From: Achromobacter sp. B7
Lineage (GTDB): Bacteria; Pseudomonadota; Gammaproteobacteria; Burkholderiales; Burkholderiaceae_B
Reading direction: 5' to 3'
DNA length: 64,000 bases
NCBI RefSeq assembly: GCF_003600685.1
Contig: NZ_CP032084.1
Span: 5,146,001 to 5,210,000, forward strand
This document shows, piece by piece, positions 35,817 to 45,963 of this stretch; positions within the stretch are counted from its first letter, which is position 1, and each line of letters opens with the position of its first letter. Below the pieces are notes generated by a model. It was given only the letters and a program-made list of their open reading frames with translations, was not told the DNA's origin and ran no database searches. The position numbers and the translations under genes were made by a program.

Positions 35817-37287
35817 TGACGGCGTCCGGTGCATCCACGTGAATGCAAACGTTGGTGAGTTCGGAGTAAAAATTCAGGGAATGCAGCCCGCCTTCGCGGC
35901 CGATTCCCGACAGGCCGCTGCCGCCAAAGGGCGTGCGCAGGTCCCGCAGGAACCAGGCGTTGACCCAGGCGACGCCCACATTCATGGACTGCGCGACGCG
36001 GTGCGCCTTGTTGACGTTGCTGGTCCAGATGGTGGCCGCCAACCCATACGGCGTCGCGTTGGCGCGACGGATGACTTCCGCTTCCGAATCAAACGGCGTG
36101 ACGTGGCCGATGGGGCCGAATATTTCTTCCGACACGCATCTGGCGTCATCGGCCAACCCGGCGATCAAGGTGGGCTCGACCCAGAAGCCGCCGTCCAGCG
36201 CATTGCCGAAGCTTGGCGTGCCGCCGCCCACGATGAACTGCGCGCCCTCTTGCCGCGCCAGCGCGTAGTAGCTCAGCACCTTGTCGCGATGGGCCGCCGA
36301 AATCACTGGCCCCATGTCGGTTGACGCGTCCGTGGGATCGCCCAGCTTGATGCGCCGTGCGCGTTCCGCAAGCGCGCCCACGAAGCGGTCGTAGATGGGC
36401 CGCTCGACGAAGATGCGCTCGGAGCACAGGCACACCTGGCCGCTGTTCAGAAACGCCGCGCGCGCCATGCCTTCCACGGTTTTCTCGAAGTCGCAGTCGG
36501 CGAAGATGATGGCCGCGTTCTTGCCGCCCAGCTCGAACGACACCGGCTTCACGCCGGCGGCGGCGGCGTGCATGATGGCCGTGCCGGTTTTTGATTCACC
36601 GGTAAATGTGATGGCGCTGATGTCCGGATGCCGGGTGATGAATTCCCCCGCCGAGTTCGGGCCAAAGCCGTGCACCAGGTTGAACACGCCGTCGGGCAAG
36701 CCCACCGACTGCATCACTTCGGCAAGCAGCGTCGCGGTGCCCGGTGTTTCTTCGGAGGGCTTGGCCACTACCGCATTGCCGCACGCCAATGCCGGCGCGA
36801 CTTTCCAGCTGAACAAAAGCAGCGGCAGGTTCCACGGCGAAATGATGCCCACCACGCCCAGCGGCTTTCTGACGGCGTAGTTGATGGCGTGGGCGCCGCC
36901 CGCCAGTTCGGTGCGAAACGTCTCCAGCGGGGCTGTCTTCAGGATGTCCGCAAAAATACGGAAATTGGCCGCGCCACGCGGGATATCAAGCTTGGACGCC
37001 AGCGACACCGGCTTGCCCGTATCGCTGACCTCGGCGTCCAGGAAGTCGTCCGCGCGGCGATCGATCTCGTCGGCGATGCGGTAGAGCATGTCGGCACGAT
37101 CGGCAACCGACGTGGCGCCCCAGCTGCGTACCGCCCGGTGGCCCGCCGCGACCGCCTCGTCGACCATCGCTTGCGTGGCCTCGTGCACGTCGGCAAAGCG
37201 AACGCCCGTTGCCGGGTTGATGCCGGCAAACCGCTTCTGGCTGTCTTGGAACCGGCCATCAATGAAATTTCTGTACTGCTTGAACAC
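35809..37287 (-). CDS. amnC: Aldehyde dehydrogenase, probable 2-aminomuconate 6-semialdehyde dehydrogenase
   Basis: A 492-residue NAD-dependent ALDH of full length. Asn153 in SPWNLP, Glu252 in FELGGKNAA and catalytic Cys286 in [10 protein letters not shown] are in place, with the C-terminal [15 protein letters not shown]. The overall sequence is of the 2-hydroxymuconic/2-aminomuconic semialdehyde dehydrogenase group. The start is GTG at 37287, with AAGGAG 5 nt upstream. It follows the two dioxygenase subunit genes and would oxidise their unstable ring-cleavage product before it cyclises to picolinate. It cannot be fully told from a hydroxymuconic-semialdehyde enzyme by sequence alone. Confidence 0.85.
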   Translation of the reverse strand: MFKQYRNFIDGRFQDSQKRFAGINPATGVRFADVHEATQAMVDEAVAAGHRAVRSWGATSVADRADMLYRIADEIDRRADDFLDAEVSDTGKPVSLASKLDIPRGAANFRIFADILKTAPLETFRTELAGGAHAINYAVRKPLGVVGIISPWNLPLLLFSWKVAPALACGNAVVAKPSEETPGTATLLAEVMQSVGLPDGVFNLVHGFGPNSAGEFITRHPDISAITFTGESKTGTAIMHAAAAGVKPVSFELGGKNAAIIFADCDFEKTVEGMARAAFLNSGQVCLCSERIFVERPIYDRFVGALAERARRIKLGDPTDASTDMGPVISAAHRDKVLSYYALARQEGAQFIVGGGTPSFGNALDGGFWVEPTLIAGLADDARCVSEEIFGPIGHVTPFDSEAEVIRRANATPYGLAATIWTSNVNKAHRVAQSMNVGVAWVNAWFLRDLRTPFGGSGLSGIGREGGLHSLNFYSELTNVCIHVDAPDAVND

Positions 37288-37338
37288 GACTGCTCCTTGG
37301 CAAATAAGGGCTGGCCTGGCCGGCCCTTCGGAAACACG

Positions 37339-38151
37339 CTACTGGAGCTTGAACTCCACGACAGCGCCGCCGCTGCCGTATACCGGTGCATACCCATGCA
37401 CGATTGCCTGCTTGAAAGTTCCGCCCATCGCGCCCAGCAGCCAATGGAACTGCTTGAGGCCCATGTCCGGATGCGCTTCTTTGGCATAGTCGGGCAGGCT
37501 TGCGCGCAGGGCTTGGACGTCGCCGCTTTCCATCAGGGCAAGCAGGCGCCGGTTCCACGTGTCATCGGCGTCGGAAAGAATGTGGTCTTCCTGAAGGTCG
37601 ATGGTTTCGCGGAACATGCTGTTGGACAGGCCCCCGATTCCCACCACCGCCACGCGCTTGTCCTGCAAGGCGGACGCGGCGATGGCGCCCAGCTGCTCGG
37701 TCTGCTCGGGGCTGTGATAAAGGTTGTTGGCGGCGATGACGACGGGAAGCGCGGCCGTACCGAAGTTCATCAGCGTGGTCACGGTGATCGTGCCCGTGTC
37801 GATCGGAAACTGGTCATAGTCGACGCCGCGTGTCTTGATGCCGGCGTCATTGCAAGCCTGCACGCAGCGGTGCGCCAGGGCGGCATCCGAATAGATGTCG
37901 AACGCCTGCTCGCCGAACTCGTGCCAGTTTTCATCGACATGCAGGCCGGTACTGCGTGCCCGGGTGATCCATAGCTGGTCCAGCACGGCGAACCATTGCG
38001 TCGAATAGACCAGCACGCAATCGGGTTTGGATTCGGCCAGCGATTTGCCTGCTTGCGCCAAGGCGTCTCGAAGGCGGCCCCACGGCGCCACGTCGGGGCG
38101 CAACTGCGGCAGCGGACTGCCCGGTACAAGAAACGCGGATACGATGCTCAT
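37339..38151 (-). CDS. amnA: 2-aminophenol 1,6-dioxygenase alpha subunit (AmnA-like)
   Basis: A 270-residue member of the LigB-like class III extradiol dioxygenase superfamily. It shares the overall pattern of the catalytic beta subunit encoded 33 bp upstream but lacks its metal-binding histidines near the start: the opening reads SAFLVPGSPLP where the active subunit has APHPPH. This is the known arrangement in AmnA/AmnB, where alpha is the non-catalytic partner of an alpha2beta2 enzyme. Second gene of the operon. Confidence 0.85.
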   Translation of the reverse strand: MSIVSAFLVPGSPLPQLRPDVAPWGRLRDALAQAGKSLAESKPDCVLVYSTQWFAVLDQLWITRARSTGLHVDENWHEFGEQAFDIYSDAALAHRCVQACNDAGIKTRGVDYDQFPIDTGTITVTTLMNFGTAALPVVIAANNLYHSPEQTEQLGAIAASALQDKRVAVVGIGGLSNSMFRETIDLQEDHILSDADDTWNRRLLALMESGDVQALRASLPDYAKEAHPDMGLKQFHWLLGAMGGTFKQAIVHGYAPVYGSGGAVVEFKLQ

Positions 38152-38184
38152 GTCATTCCCCTTTTTCTTTTGCAGACGGTGCGA

Positions 38185-39359
<1,175 letters not shown>

Positions 39360-39917
39360 ATGGCCCGATCACCTACCTCCAAGACAGCCCAACTCACGTC
39401 CGCCCGCACGTCAGCGCCGGCGGGCGTTTCGCTATCGGCCGCCGAAGCGCAAGTCGAATCCCTGCTGCGAAATTTCCGCCTTGAAGAGGTGCCGTCGCAT
39501 CTGCTGCGGCGCGCGCACTTCAAGGCCGAGGAAATCTTCGCGGCTACGTTTGCGGGCGAAGGGGTAACGCCCCGGCAAAAGGCCGCCTTGGTGCTGCTTT
39601 ACCAAGAGCCCGGCCTTAGCCAGAATTCCCTGGCGGAGCGCTTGGCCATGGACCGCAACACCGTTGCTGAAATGGTCAGGCGCATGCATGGCGGCGGGCT
39701 GATAGAACGCCGGCCGTCACCCACGGATGCCCGCGCTTACCAGCTGTATGTCGCGCCGGCCGGCTTGGAGCTGCTGTGCAGGGTGATGCCGCGCGATGTG
39801 GTGGTGGAAGACCAATTGCTGGCTCGGCTGCCCGAGGAATACCGTGGCCTGTTCGTCAAATGCCTGCGCATGATTGCCGAGTCCGGTACCGAGACAGAGG
39901 CGTCAAAGCCCGATTGA
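39360..39917 (+). CDS. MarR family transcriptional regulator
   Basis: A 185-residue winged-helix regulator. The central helix-turn-helix and wing are VLLYQEPGLSQNSLAERLAMDRNTVAEMVRRM followed by LIERRPSPTDARAYQLYVAPAG, the usual MarR DxRxxxLxLT-like wing. The start at 39360 is chosen because the preceding in-frame codons (from 39267) look non-coding; it lacks a strong ribosome-binding site. Divergent from the aminophenol-type operon and therefore its probable ligand-responsive repressor. Confidence 0.88.
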   Translation: MARSPTSKTAQLTSARTSAPAGVSLSAAEAQVESLLRNFRLEEVPSHLLRRAHFKAEEIFAATFAGEGVTPRQKAALVLLYQEPGLSQNSLAERLAMDRNTVAEMVRRMHGGGLIERRPSPTDARAYQLYVAPAGLELLCRVMPRDVVVEDQLLARLPEEYRGLFVKCLRMIAESGTETEASKPD

Positions 39918-39984
39918 TGGGAGCGCCGTTGGGCGTGACCGGCGCGCGTCTGCGTCTGCCGGTCGTCAGCACGATTGTCGGCCC

Positions 39985-40040
39985 GCTTTTCAGCCCACGT
40001 TTCAGCCCGCTTTTCAGCCCCACTGTCAGCCGCCTGACAG
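39985..40040. repeat. Short direct repeats and a perfect hairpin between the MarR and MFS genes
   Basis: Three imperfect copies of a ttttcagccc-type unit at 39985-40022. They are followed by CTGTCAG-CCGC-CTGACAG at 40023-40040, a perfect 7-bp stem with a 4-nt loop and no T tract. It may be an operator or RNA structure in the leader of the MFS gene, 115 bp before its start. Confidence 0.5.
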
Positions 40041-40155
40041 GCAGCCGCGCAGGGCTACCGCTACACTCTCGGAATCCCGCATCCATGGTCGCCGGGCCAG
40101 CCCCGCGCCAGCGCGCAAGGTGGTCGGCAGACGGCCAAGTTCCCACCGTTCCTTC

Positions 40156-41337
40156 ATGTCGCAATCTGATTCGTTCAATCTGAAGCGCATCGCCGTTCCG
40201 GCGTTCGGCCCGTCGCTGCTCTACGGCATCAGCAACGGCGCCATCCTTCCCGTTATCGCACTGACCGCGCGCGACCACGGCGCTTCGGTGGCCACTGCCG
40301 GCCTGATCGCCGCGTTGATCGGGGTGGGTTCTCTGCTGTCCAACATTCCGTCCGCCCTGATCACCGAACGCTTCGGCGAGAAGCGGGCAATGGCGGGCGC
40401 GGCACTGTTGAGCGTGGTTGGCCTGGCGCTGGTGATCGGCCTCCCGCACCTGTGGGTGCTGGCGGTGGCCATGCTGATGCAGGGCTGCGCGCAGTCGGTG
40501 TTTCAGCTGGCGCGCCAGAGCTACATGATTGAAGTCGTGCCGCTGGCCTATCGCGCGCGGGCGTTGTCCACGCTGGGCGGTACCACGCGGATCGGCACCT
40601 TTATCGGCCCCTTCGCGGGCGCGGCGCTTATCCATTTCGTGGGGCTGGACGGCGCCTATTGGATTGCCATCTGCGCCATGCTGGGCGCGGGGCTGATCGC
40701 GATCAAGGCGCCCGACATCGAACCCTCGGGCAGCGCGCACAAGGGCGGCCCCCGTGCCCGCATCGGCGAGGTGGCGCGCGACCATCGCGGCGTGTATGCC
40801 ACGTTGGGCGTGGGCGTGATGCTGATCAGCGCGCTGCGCGCGTCGCGCCAGGTGGTGATCCCGCTATGGGCCGATCATCTGGGCCTGGATGCCGCTACCA
40901 CGTCGCTGGTGTACGGCTTGGTGGCCGCGGTGGATATGTCGGTGTTCTATCCGGCGGGCAAGGTGATGGACCAGCGCGGCCGCCTGTGGGTGGCGCTGCC
41001 CTGCACGTTGCTGATGGGGTTGAGCCTGATGGCAATCCCGCTGACCGGCGGCGTGGCCAGCTTCATCCTGGTGTCGGCGCTGCTGGGCTTTGGCAACGGC
41101 ATCGGGTCCGGCATTGTGATGACGCTGGGCGCCGACGCCGCGCCGCCCGGCGCGCGCACGCAGTTCCTGGGCATCTGGCGCTTCATGGCGGACCTGGGCG
41201 CCAGCGGCGGGCCGGTGGCACTGTCGGTGCTGACCGCCTTGGTATCGCTGGGCGGCGCATCGTTCGGCGTGGGCACGCTGGGGCTGGTGGCGGCCGGGGT
41301 GTTCTGGCGCTGGCTGCCTCGGCGCGCGCAGGGTTGA
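40156..41337 (+). CDS. MFS transporter (drug/efflux-like)
   Basis: A 393-residue permease with about 12 hydrophobic helices. The loop after helix 2 reads LITERFGEKRAMAG (MFS motif A-like), and the FQLARQSYMIEVVPLAYRARALSTLGG segment and central GTFIGPFAG resemble drug/H+ antiporter-type efflux pumps. The start at 40156 is the first ATG before family similarity; 94 upstream codons in frame look non-coding and hold the repeats described above. It may share MarR control with the gene before it. Confidence 0.88.
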   Translation: MSQSDSFNLKRIAVPAFGPSLLYGISNGAILPVIALTARDHGASVATAGLIAALIGVGSLLSNIPSALITERFGEKRAMAGAALLSVVGLALVIGLPHLWVLAVAMLMQGCAQSVFQLARQSYMIEVVPLAYRARALSTLGGTTRIGTFIGPFAGAALIHFVGLDGAYWIAICAMLGAGLIAIKAPDIEPSGSAHKGGPRARIGEVARDHRGVYATLGVGVMLISALRASRQVVIPLWADHLGLDAATTSLVYGLVAAVDMSVFYPAGKVMDQRGRLWVALPCTLLMGLSLMAIPLTGGVASFILVSALLGFGNGIGSGIVMTLGADAAPPGARTQFLGIWRFMADLGASGGPVALSVLTALVSLGGASFGVGTLGLVAAGVFWRWLPRRAQG

Positions 41338-41386
41338 GCTTGTTCGCGCCCTGAAGCGGGGATACAGGCTTGTGATGTCGGGGCGA

Positions 41387-42469
41387 TCAAGTCGGCGGAT
41401 CGTTCCTATTCTGCGTCTCTGATCGCGTCGCTGCCTGCGCTTTTGCCTTCGCTTTTGCCTGCGCTTTTGCCTTCGTTGCCGCCTTCGCTGTTGCCTTCGG
41501 TGCCGCCTGTGCCCCTGCCGCCGGTGCGCCGGCCGCCGATACGCCCGCCGCCGGTGCGCCGGCCGCCGGTGCGTACTGCCCCATCAGCGCCACCACCCAA
41601 TCGATGAACACCCGTAGCTTCGTGCTGACGTGCCGGTTGGGCGGAAATGCAATGGTCAACGGCATCGGGTCCAGCCGCCAGTCCGGAAACAGCGGGGTCA
41701 ATTCGCCCGTCGCCACATGCGGCTCGGCCATGTATTGGGGCAGCCACAATACCCCCATCCCCGCCAGCCCCGCCGCCAAGTACGCGTTGCCGTCATCCAC
41801 CGCCAACACATAGCGCCCATGCACCCGCACATGCTCGTCGCCGCGATGCATGGCGTAGGGAAACGCCTTGCCCAGCCGCTGCCACAAATAGCCGACCACG
41901 CGGTGATGCGTGTTTTCCAAGTCGTGCGGATGCGTGGGGTTGCCGGCGCGCTCCAGGTAGCTGGGCGCGGCGTACACCGCCAATTGCAGATCGCCCACGC
42001 GGCGCGCCGTCAGCGACAGGTCGGTCAGCTCGCCGCCCCGAACCACGCAGTCCACGTTGTCGGCGATGACGTCGACGATGCGGTCGCTGACGCCCATGTC
42101 CAATTGAATGTCGGGATACTGCGCGTGAAACGACGGCAGCGCGGGGATCAGCACCATGCGGGCAAGCGGGCTGGGCACGTCGACTCGCAAGCGCCCCCGG
42201 GGCAAGGCCGAGGCCACCGACAGGCTGGTCTCGGCATCATCCATGTCAGCCAACAGCTTGATGACGCGCTCGTAATAGGCCGCGCCGTCGGCGGTCACGT
42301 TCACCCGTCGCGTGGTGCGGTTGAACAGTCGCACACGCAGGCGCGCCTCAAGCTGCTGCACCAGTTGCGTCACGGTGGTCTTGCTGATGTGCAGCGTTTC
42401 GGCCGCCTTGGTGAAGCTGCCGGCCTCCACCACGCGGGCAAACGCCTGCATTGCATCGAAACGGTCCAT
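41387..42469 (-). CDS. LysR family regulator with a histone-H1-like Ala/Lys C-terminal tail
   Basis: A 360-residue protein. Residues 1-60 are the LysR winged HTH (MDRFDAMQAFARVVEAGSFTKAAE and RLRVRLFNRTTRRVNVTADG). Residues 90-295 are the effector domain of the CrgA/DsdC-like group. The last 64 residues are not LysR sequence: PAAGAPAAG-type repeats followed by an AKATAKAATKAKAQAKAKAK-like run, as in bacterial H1-type histone proteins. The tail could add non-specific DNA binding or be a repeat-expansion by-product. Divergent from the RidA gene at 42612, which it may control. Confidence 0.9.
   Translation of the reverse strand: MDRFDAMQAFARVVEAGSFTKAAETLHISKTTVTQLVQQLEARLRVRLFNRTTRRVNVTADGAAYYERVIKLLADMDDAETSLSVASALPRGRLRVDVPSPLARMVLIPALPSFHAQYPDIQLDMGVSDRIVDVIADNVDCVVRGGELTDLSLTARRVGDLQLAVYAAPSYLERAGNPTHPHDLENTHHRVVGYLWQRLGKAFPYAMHRGDEHVRVHGRYVLAVDDGNAYLAAGLAGMGVLWLPQYMAEPHVATGELTPLFPDWRLDPMPLTIAFPPNRHVSTKLRVFIDWVVALMGQYAPAAGAPAAGVSAAGAPAAGAQAAPKATAKAATKAKAQAKAKAKAQAATRSETQNRNDPPT
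41431..41580. repeat. Low-complexity repeat tract encoding the LysR Ala/Lys tail
   Basis: Short imperfect direct repeats (units based on gccttcgctttt and gccgccggtgcgcc) encode the KAKA and PAAGA runs at the C-terminus of the LysR protein. Length can vary in steps of three without breaking the frame. Confidence 0.7.
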
Positions 42470-42611
42470 CGTCGGCCCCCGCCGGTTGAAGAATGTTTGG
42501 ATTCTACAAACAGTGATGGACAAGCTTGCGCGTTTATCGGCCGTGGGCGCGTCGTTACAGTGAACCCATCGCTAACGACGGGCCATGCCGGCCCGATTCA
42601 AGGAGCTTTCT

Positions 42612-43013
42612 ATGACGACGCGAGACCCCGTTTTTCCGCCTGACCGCCACGCGCTGTACGCGCGCCACCGGTATTCGCCCGCCATCCGGTCCGATGGCTT
42701 TCTCTTCGTATCCGGGCAGGTGGGCAGCCGTGCGGACGGCACGCCAGAGCCCGAGCTGGATGCGCAGGTGCGGCTGGCGTTTGACAACCTGAACGCCATC
42801 CTCAAAGCGGCGGGCTGCACGTTCGACGATGTGGTGGATGTGACCGTCTTCATGGTCGACCCGCAATCGCACTTCGAACGGATCTGGACCGACGTGGTGC
42901 CGCAATACTGGGGCCAGGCGCCGTATCCCACCGCGACGGCCGTGGGCGTAACGTGGTTAAGCGGCTTTGACTTCGAGATCAAGGTGATCGCGAAACTGCC
43001 CGAAGGGTCGTAA
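42612..43013 (+). CDS. RidA family protein
   Basis: A 133-residue RidA/YjgF protein with SDGFLFVSGQVGSRADGTPEPELDAQVRLAFDNLNAILKAAG and a C-terminal LSGFDFEIKVIAKLP. The canonical C-terminal Arg of enamine deaminases (R-x-E) is not present; the position reads Phe-Asp-Phe-Glu, so it may be a non-deaminase subgroup. A good AAGGAG precedes the ATG at 42612. Divergent from the LysR gene with 142 bp between the starts. Confidence 0.85.
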   Translation: MTTRDPVFPPDRHALYARHRYSPAIRSDGFLFVSGQVGSRADGTPEPELDAQVRLAFDNLNAILKAAGCTFDDVVDVTVFMVDPQSHFERIWTDVVPQYWGQAPYPTATAVGVTWLSGFDFEIKVIAKLPEGS

Positions 43014-43150
43014 GGCAACCCCGGGCAGCCTCGGGCGGCGCCGGCCCGCCGCCGAAACCCCAGGGCGGGCAATACCGGGTTTACGGCAACCGCGGCTGGG
43101 CACGTTTGGCGATATCATGGCAAAAAAATCGAGCCGCCTCGCGCGCCGCC

Positions 43151-43156
43151 AAGGAG
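43151..43156 (+). promoter_or_regulatory. Ribosome-binding site that supports a TTG start for the AraC gene
   Basis: AAGGAG at 43151-43156, 9 nt before TTG at 43166. No in-frame ATG exists upstream: the only earlier start codon is a TTG at 43106 without a ribosome-binding site. Confidence 0.6.
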
Positions 43157-43165
43157 ACTTCCCGC

Positions 43166-44065
43166 TTGTCCGCAGGCCCGCACACGCCCAACGCGCAACC
43201 CTTCCCCACCTTTGAAACTTCCGATTTCTCGGGCGAGGGTTCGTTCTACTTCGATCTTGTCCGCCTGCAGGACCGCGACGATATCCCGCGCGGCTTCCTG
43301 CATCGGCACAACTACTACCACTTGCTCTGGATGAGCCAGGCCAGCGGCACCCACATGCTGGACTTCGAGCAGCACGAGGTGCGCGACCACTCGGTATTTT
43401 TCCTGTCGCCCGGCCAGATCCACGCCTGGACCTCGTCCGTCAAGCCGCGCGGCTACGTGTTGAATATCAGCACGGACTTCTTCGCCCACATGTTCCCGCG
43501 CGCGGACGACATCGCCAAGTTTCCCTTTTTTCACCTGGCGGGCGGCTCGCCGGCCATCTATCTGTCGCGCGAACAGCACGACGGCATGCTGCCGCTGCTC
43601 AATGAAATCGAACGCGAAACGCGCGACCGCCAGACCGGGCGCTTTGACGTGGTGCGTTCGTACCTGCTGATCCTGCTGACGCAGCTGCGCCGCCTGTACC
43701 CGGCCGACGAGCGCGAGACCACCGCCGGCCCCAGTTATTCGCTGGCCAAGCGGTTCACCATGCTGATCGAAGAACACTATCTGGACTTCGACGCCATCCG
43801 CCAGTACGCCGACGCGCTGTGCGTCAGCGAACGCCAGCTTAACGATGCCGTCAAGCGCAGCGTGGGGCGCACCGCCAGCCAGCTGGTGCAAGAGCGCGTT
43901 GCGCTTGAGGCCAAGCGCCTGCTTAGCAATACGGGCCTTGGCATCGCCGAAATTGCGTTTCAGCTGAACTTCGAAGACCCCTCGTACTTCGCCCGCTTCT
44001 TCAAGAAACACACCGGCAGCACCGCGGGCGATTTCCGCAAGAAGTACGACCGTCCCATCGGCTGA
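43166..44065 (+). CDS. AraC family transcriptional regulator
   Basis: A 299-residue regulator. A cupin sensor domain (HRHNYYHLLWMSQASGTHMLDFEQHEV, VFFLSPGQIHAW) is followed by a C-terminal double HTH ending in LGIAEIAFQLNFEDPSYFARFFKKHTG. The start is taken as TTG at 43166 because of the ribosome-binding site just upstream; the frame is open back to a TTG at 43106. Located just before, and in the same direction as, a ThDP enzyme/Bug gene group that it probably activates. Confidence 0.88.
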   Translation: MSAGPHTPNAQPFPTFETSDFSGEGSFYFDLVRLQDRDDIPRGFLHRHNYYHLLWMSQASGTHMLDFEQHEVRDHSVFFLSPGQIHAWTSSVKPRGYVLNISTDFFAHMFPRADDIAKFPFFHLAGGSPAIYLSREQHDGMLPLLNEIERETRDRQTGRFDVVRSYLLILLTQLRRLYPADERETTAGPSYSLAKRFTMLIEEHYLDFDAIRQYADALCVSERQLNDAVKRSVGRTASQLVQERVALEAKRLLSNTGLGIAEIAFQLNFEDPSYFARFFKKHTGSTAGDFRKKYDRPIG

Positions 44066-44193
44066 CGGCCGCGCGGGCAGAGGCGCGAAAAAGTGCAATA
44101 CAAGCTCTGATCTGTCCTAACGCGCCCGCCGCCGGGCTGCGTACAGTTCATCCAGACCCAAACCCGCCGCCTTGCGGCCTGATTGAAACTGCG

Positions 44194-45879
44194 ATGAACG
44201 ACACCCCAACATTGATGACGGGCGGCCAGCATGTGGTGCGCGCGCTGCTGCAACACGGCGTGGACACGGTATTCGGCGTGCCCGGCGAAAGCTATCTGGA
44301 CGTGCTGGACGCGTTGTACACGGAACGCGAGCGGATACGCCTGGTGTCCTGCCGCCACGAAGGCGCGTCCTCGTTCATGGCCGAGGCGCACGGCAAGCTG
44401 ACCGGCCGACCGGGCATCTGCATGGTCACGCGCGGCCCCGGCGCGACCAACGCCAGCATCGGCGTGCAGACGGCGTTTCAGGATTCCACGCCGCTTATCG
44501 TGCTGGTGGGCCAGGTGGGCAACGACATGGTCGAGCGCGAGGCGTTCCAGGAAATCGATTACCGGCGCATGTTCGGCCAGTTCACCAAATGGGTGGCGCA
44601 GATCGACAGCGCCGCGCGCGTCACCGAATACCTGAACCGCGCGTTTGCGGTTGCGATGTCTGGCCGGCCCGGCCCCGTGGTGTTGGCGTTGCCCGAGGAC
44701 ATGCTGACCGAGCTGGCCGCGCCGCAGGACTGCGGCACGATCCAGTTTCCGCAGGCGCATCCGGCGCCCGACGCGCTGGCCGACATGCGCGCCCTGCTGG
44801 CCCGCGCGCAGCGGCCACTGATGATAGTGGGCGGGTCCGGGTGGACCGACGCCGGCCTGGACGCCCTGGCCCGCTACGCCCGCCGCAATGGCCTGCCGGT
44901 GGCGTGCTCTTTTCGCCGGCAGGATCTGTACGACAACCACCACCCGCAATACGTGGGCGAGGTGGGCATAGGCGTCAACCCGGAACTGGCTGAGGCCGTG
45001 CGCAACGCCGACGTGATCCTGGCGGTGGGCGCGCGCCTGGGTGAAATGGTGACGGGCGGCTATACGCTGCTGCAAGCTCCCGTGCCCAGGCAGACGCTGA
45101 TCCATGTGCTGGCCAGCCCCGAAGAGCTGGGGCGGGTGTATCAGCCCACCCTCAAGATACCGTCGGGCCTGGACGCCTTCGCCCACGCAGCCGCCGCACT
45201 GGAGCCGGTGGACGCCGCCCCGTGGCGCGGCTGGCTGGAGGGGCTGCGCCAGAGCTACCAGCGCTATACGGAACCGCCCGCCAGCGATCTGCCCATGGAC
45301 CCGGCGCGTGTCATCGTTGCCCTGCGCGAAGGGCTGGACGCGCGCGCCATCCTGACCAACGGCGCGGGCAACTACAGCGCCTGGGCGCATCGCTATTACC
45401 GCTTCAGCCACCCGCGCACCCAGCTTGCGCCCACCAGCGGCGCCATGGGCTACGGCGTGCCCGCCGCCATTGCAGCCAAGCTACGCCACCCCGAACGGCA
45501 GGTTGTCTGCCTGGCGGGCGACGGCTGCTTTCTGATGACCTCGCAGGAGCTTGCGACCGTCAAGCAGCACCGCCTGGCCATCGTCTTCATCGTGTTCAAC
45601 AACGGCATGTACGGAACGATCCGCATGCATCAGGAAAAGAACTACCCGGGCCGGACCATCGGCACGGACCTTTGCAACCCCGACTTCGTGGCCTACGCGG
45701 AATCGTTCGGCGTGCCGGCCGAACGCGTGGACAGCCACGAAGGCTTCGCGCCCGCCTTGACGCGGGCGCTGGACAGCGGGTCGCCCTATCTGATCGAACT
45801 TTGTCTGGACCCCGAGGTGATCACGCCCCGGGCCACCCTGACGAGCCTGCGCAAACAAGCGCAGCTTGCCGCTTCCTGA
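44194..45879 (+). CDS. Thiamine-diphosphate-dependent enzyme (acetolactate synthase-like / 2-oxoacid decarboxylase-like)
   Basis: A 561-residue three-domain ThDP enzyme. The catalytic Glu56 lies in SCRHEGASSFMAEAHGKLTG. A central FAD/DHS-like domain carries IVGGSGWTDAGLDALARYA. The C-terminal ThDP-Mg motif is GDGCFLMTSQEL followed about 25 residues later by NNGMYG. It groups with the large-subunit acetolactate-synthase-like family but lies away from ilv genes and has no regulatory subunit. A catabolic carboligase or decarboxylase acting with the following Bug and NIPSNAP genes is likely. The reaction cannot be stated. Confidence 0.88.
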   Translation: MNDTPTLMTGGQHVVRALLQHGVDTVFGVPGESYLDVLDALYTERERIRLVSCRHEGASSFMAEAHGKLTGRPGICMVTRGPGATNASIGVQTAFQDSTPLIVLVGQVGNDMVEREAFQEIDYRRMFGQFTKWVAQIDSAARVTEYLNRAFAVAMSGRPGPVVLALPEDMLTELAAPQDCGTIQFPQAHPAPDALADMRALLARAQRPLMIVGGSGWTDAGLDALARYARRNGLPVACSFRRQDLYDNHHPQYVGEVGIGVNPELAEAVRNADVILAVGARLGEMVTGGYTLLQAPVPRQTLIHVLASPEELGRVYQPTLKIPSGLDAFAHAAAALEPVDAAPWRGWLEGLRQSYQRYTEPPASDLPMDPARVIVALREGLDARAILTNGAGNYSAWAHRYYRFSHPRTQLAPTSGAMGYGVPAAIAAKLRHPERQVVCLAGDGCFLMTSQELATVKQHRLAIVFIVFNNGMYGTIRMHQEKNYPGRTIGTDLCNPDFVAYAESFGVPAERVDSHEGFAPALTRALDSGSPYLIELCLDPEVITPRATLTSLRKQAQLAAS

Positions 45880-45963
45880 CGTTCAGGATCGGATTGCCGC
45901 GCAGCAGTCGCAAGAACGGCGCGCGGCGATCCCATAAAAAATATCCACACCTGGAGAGAGACT

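Noticed and set aside
43020..43075. GC-rich inverted repeats after the RidA gene as a terminator
   Set aside because: Stems are short and overlapping GC-rich chance matches and no T run follows on either strand.
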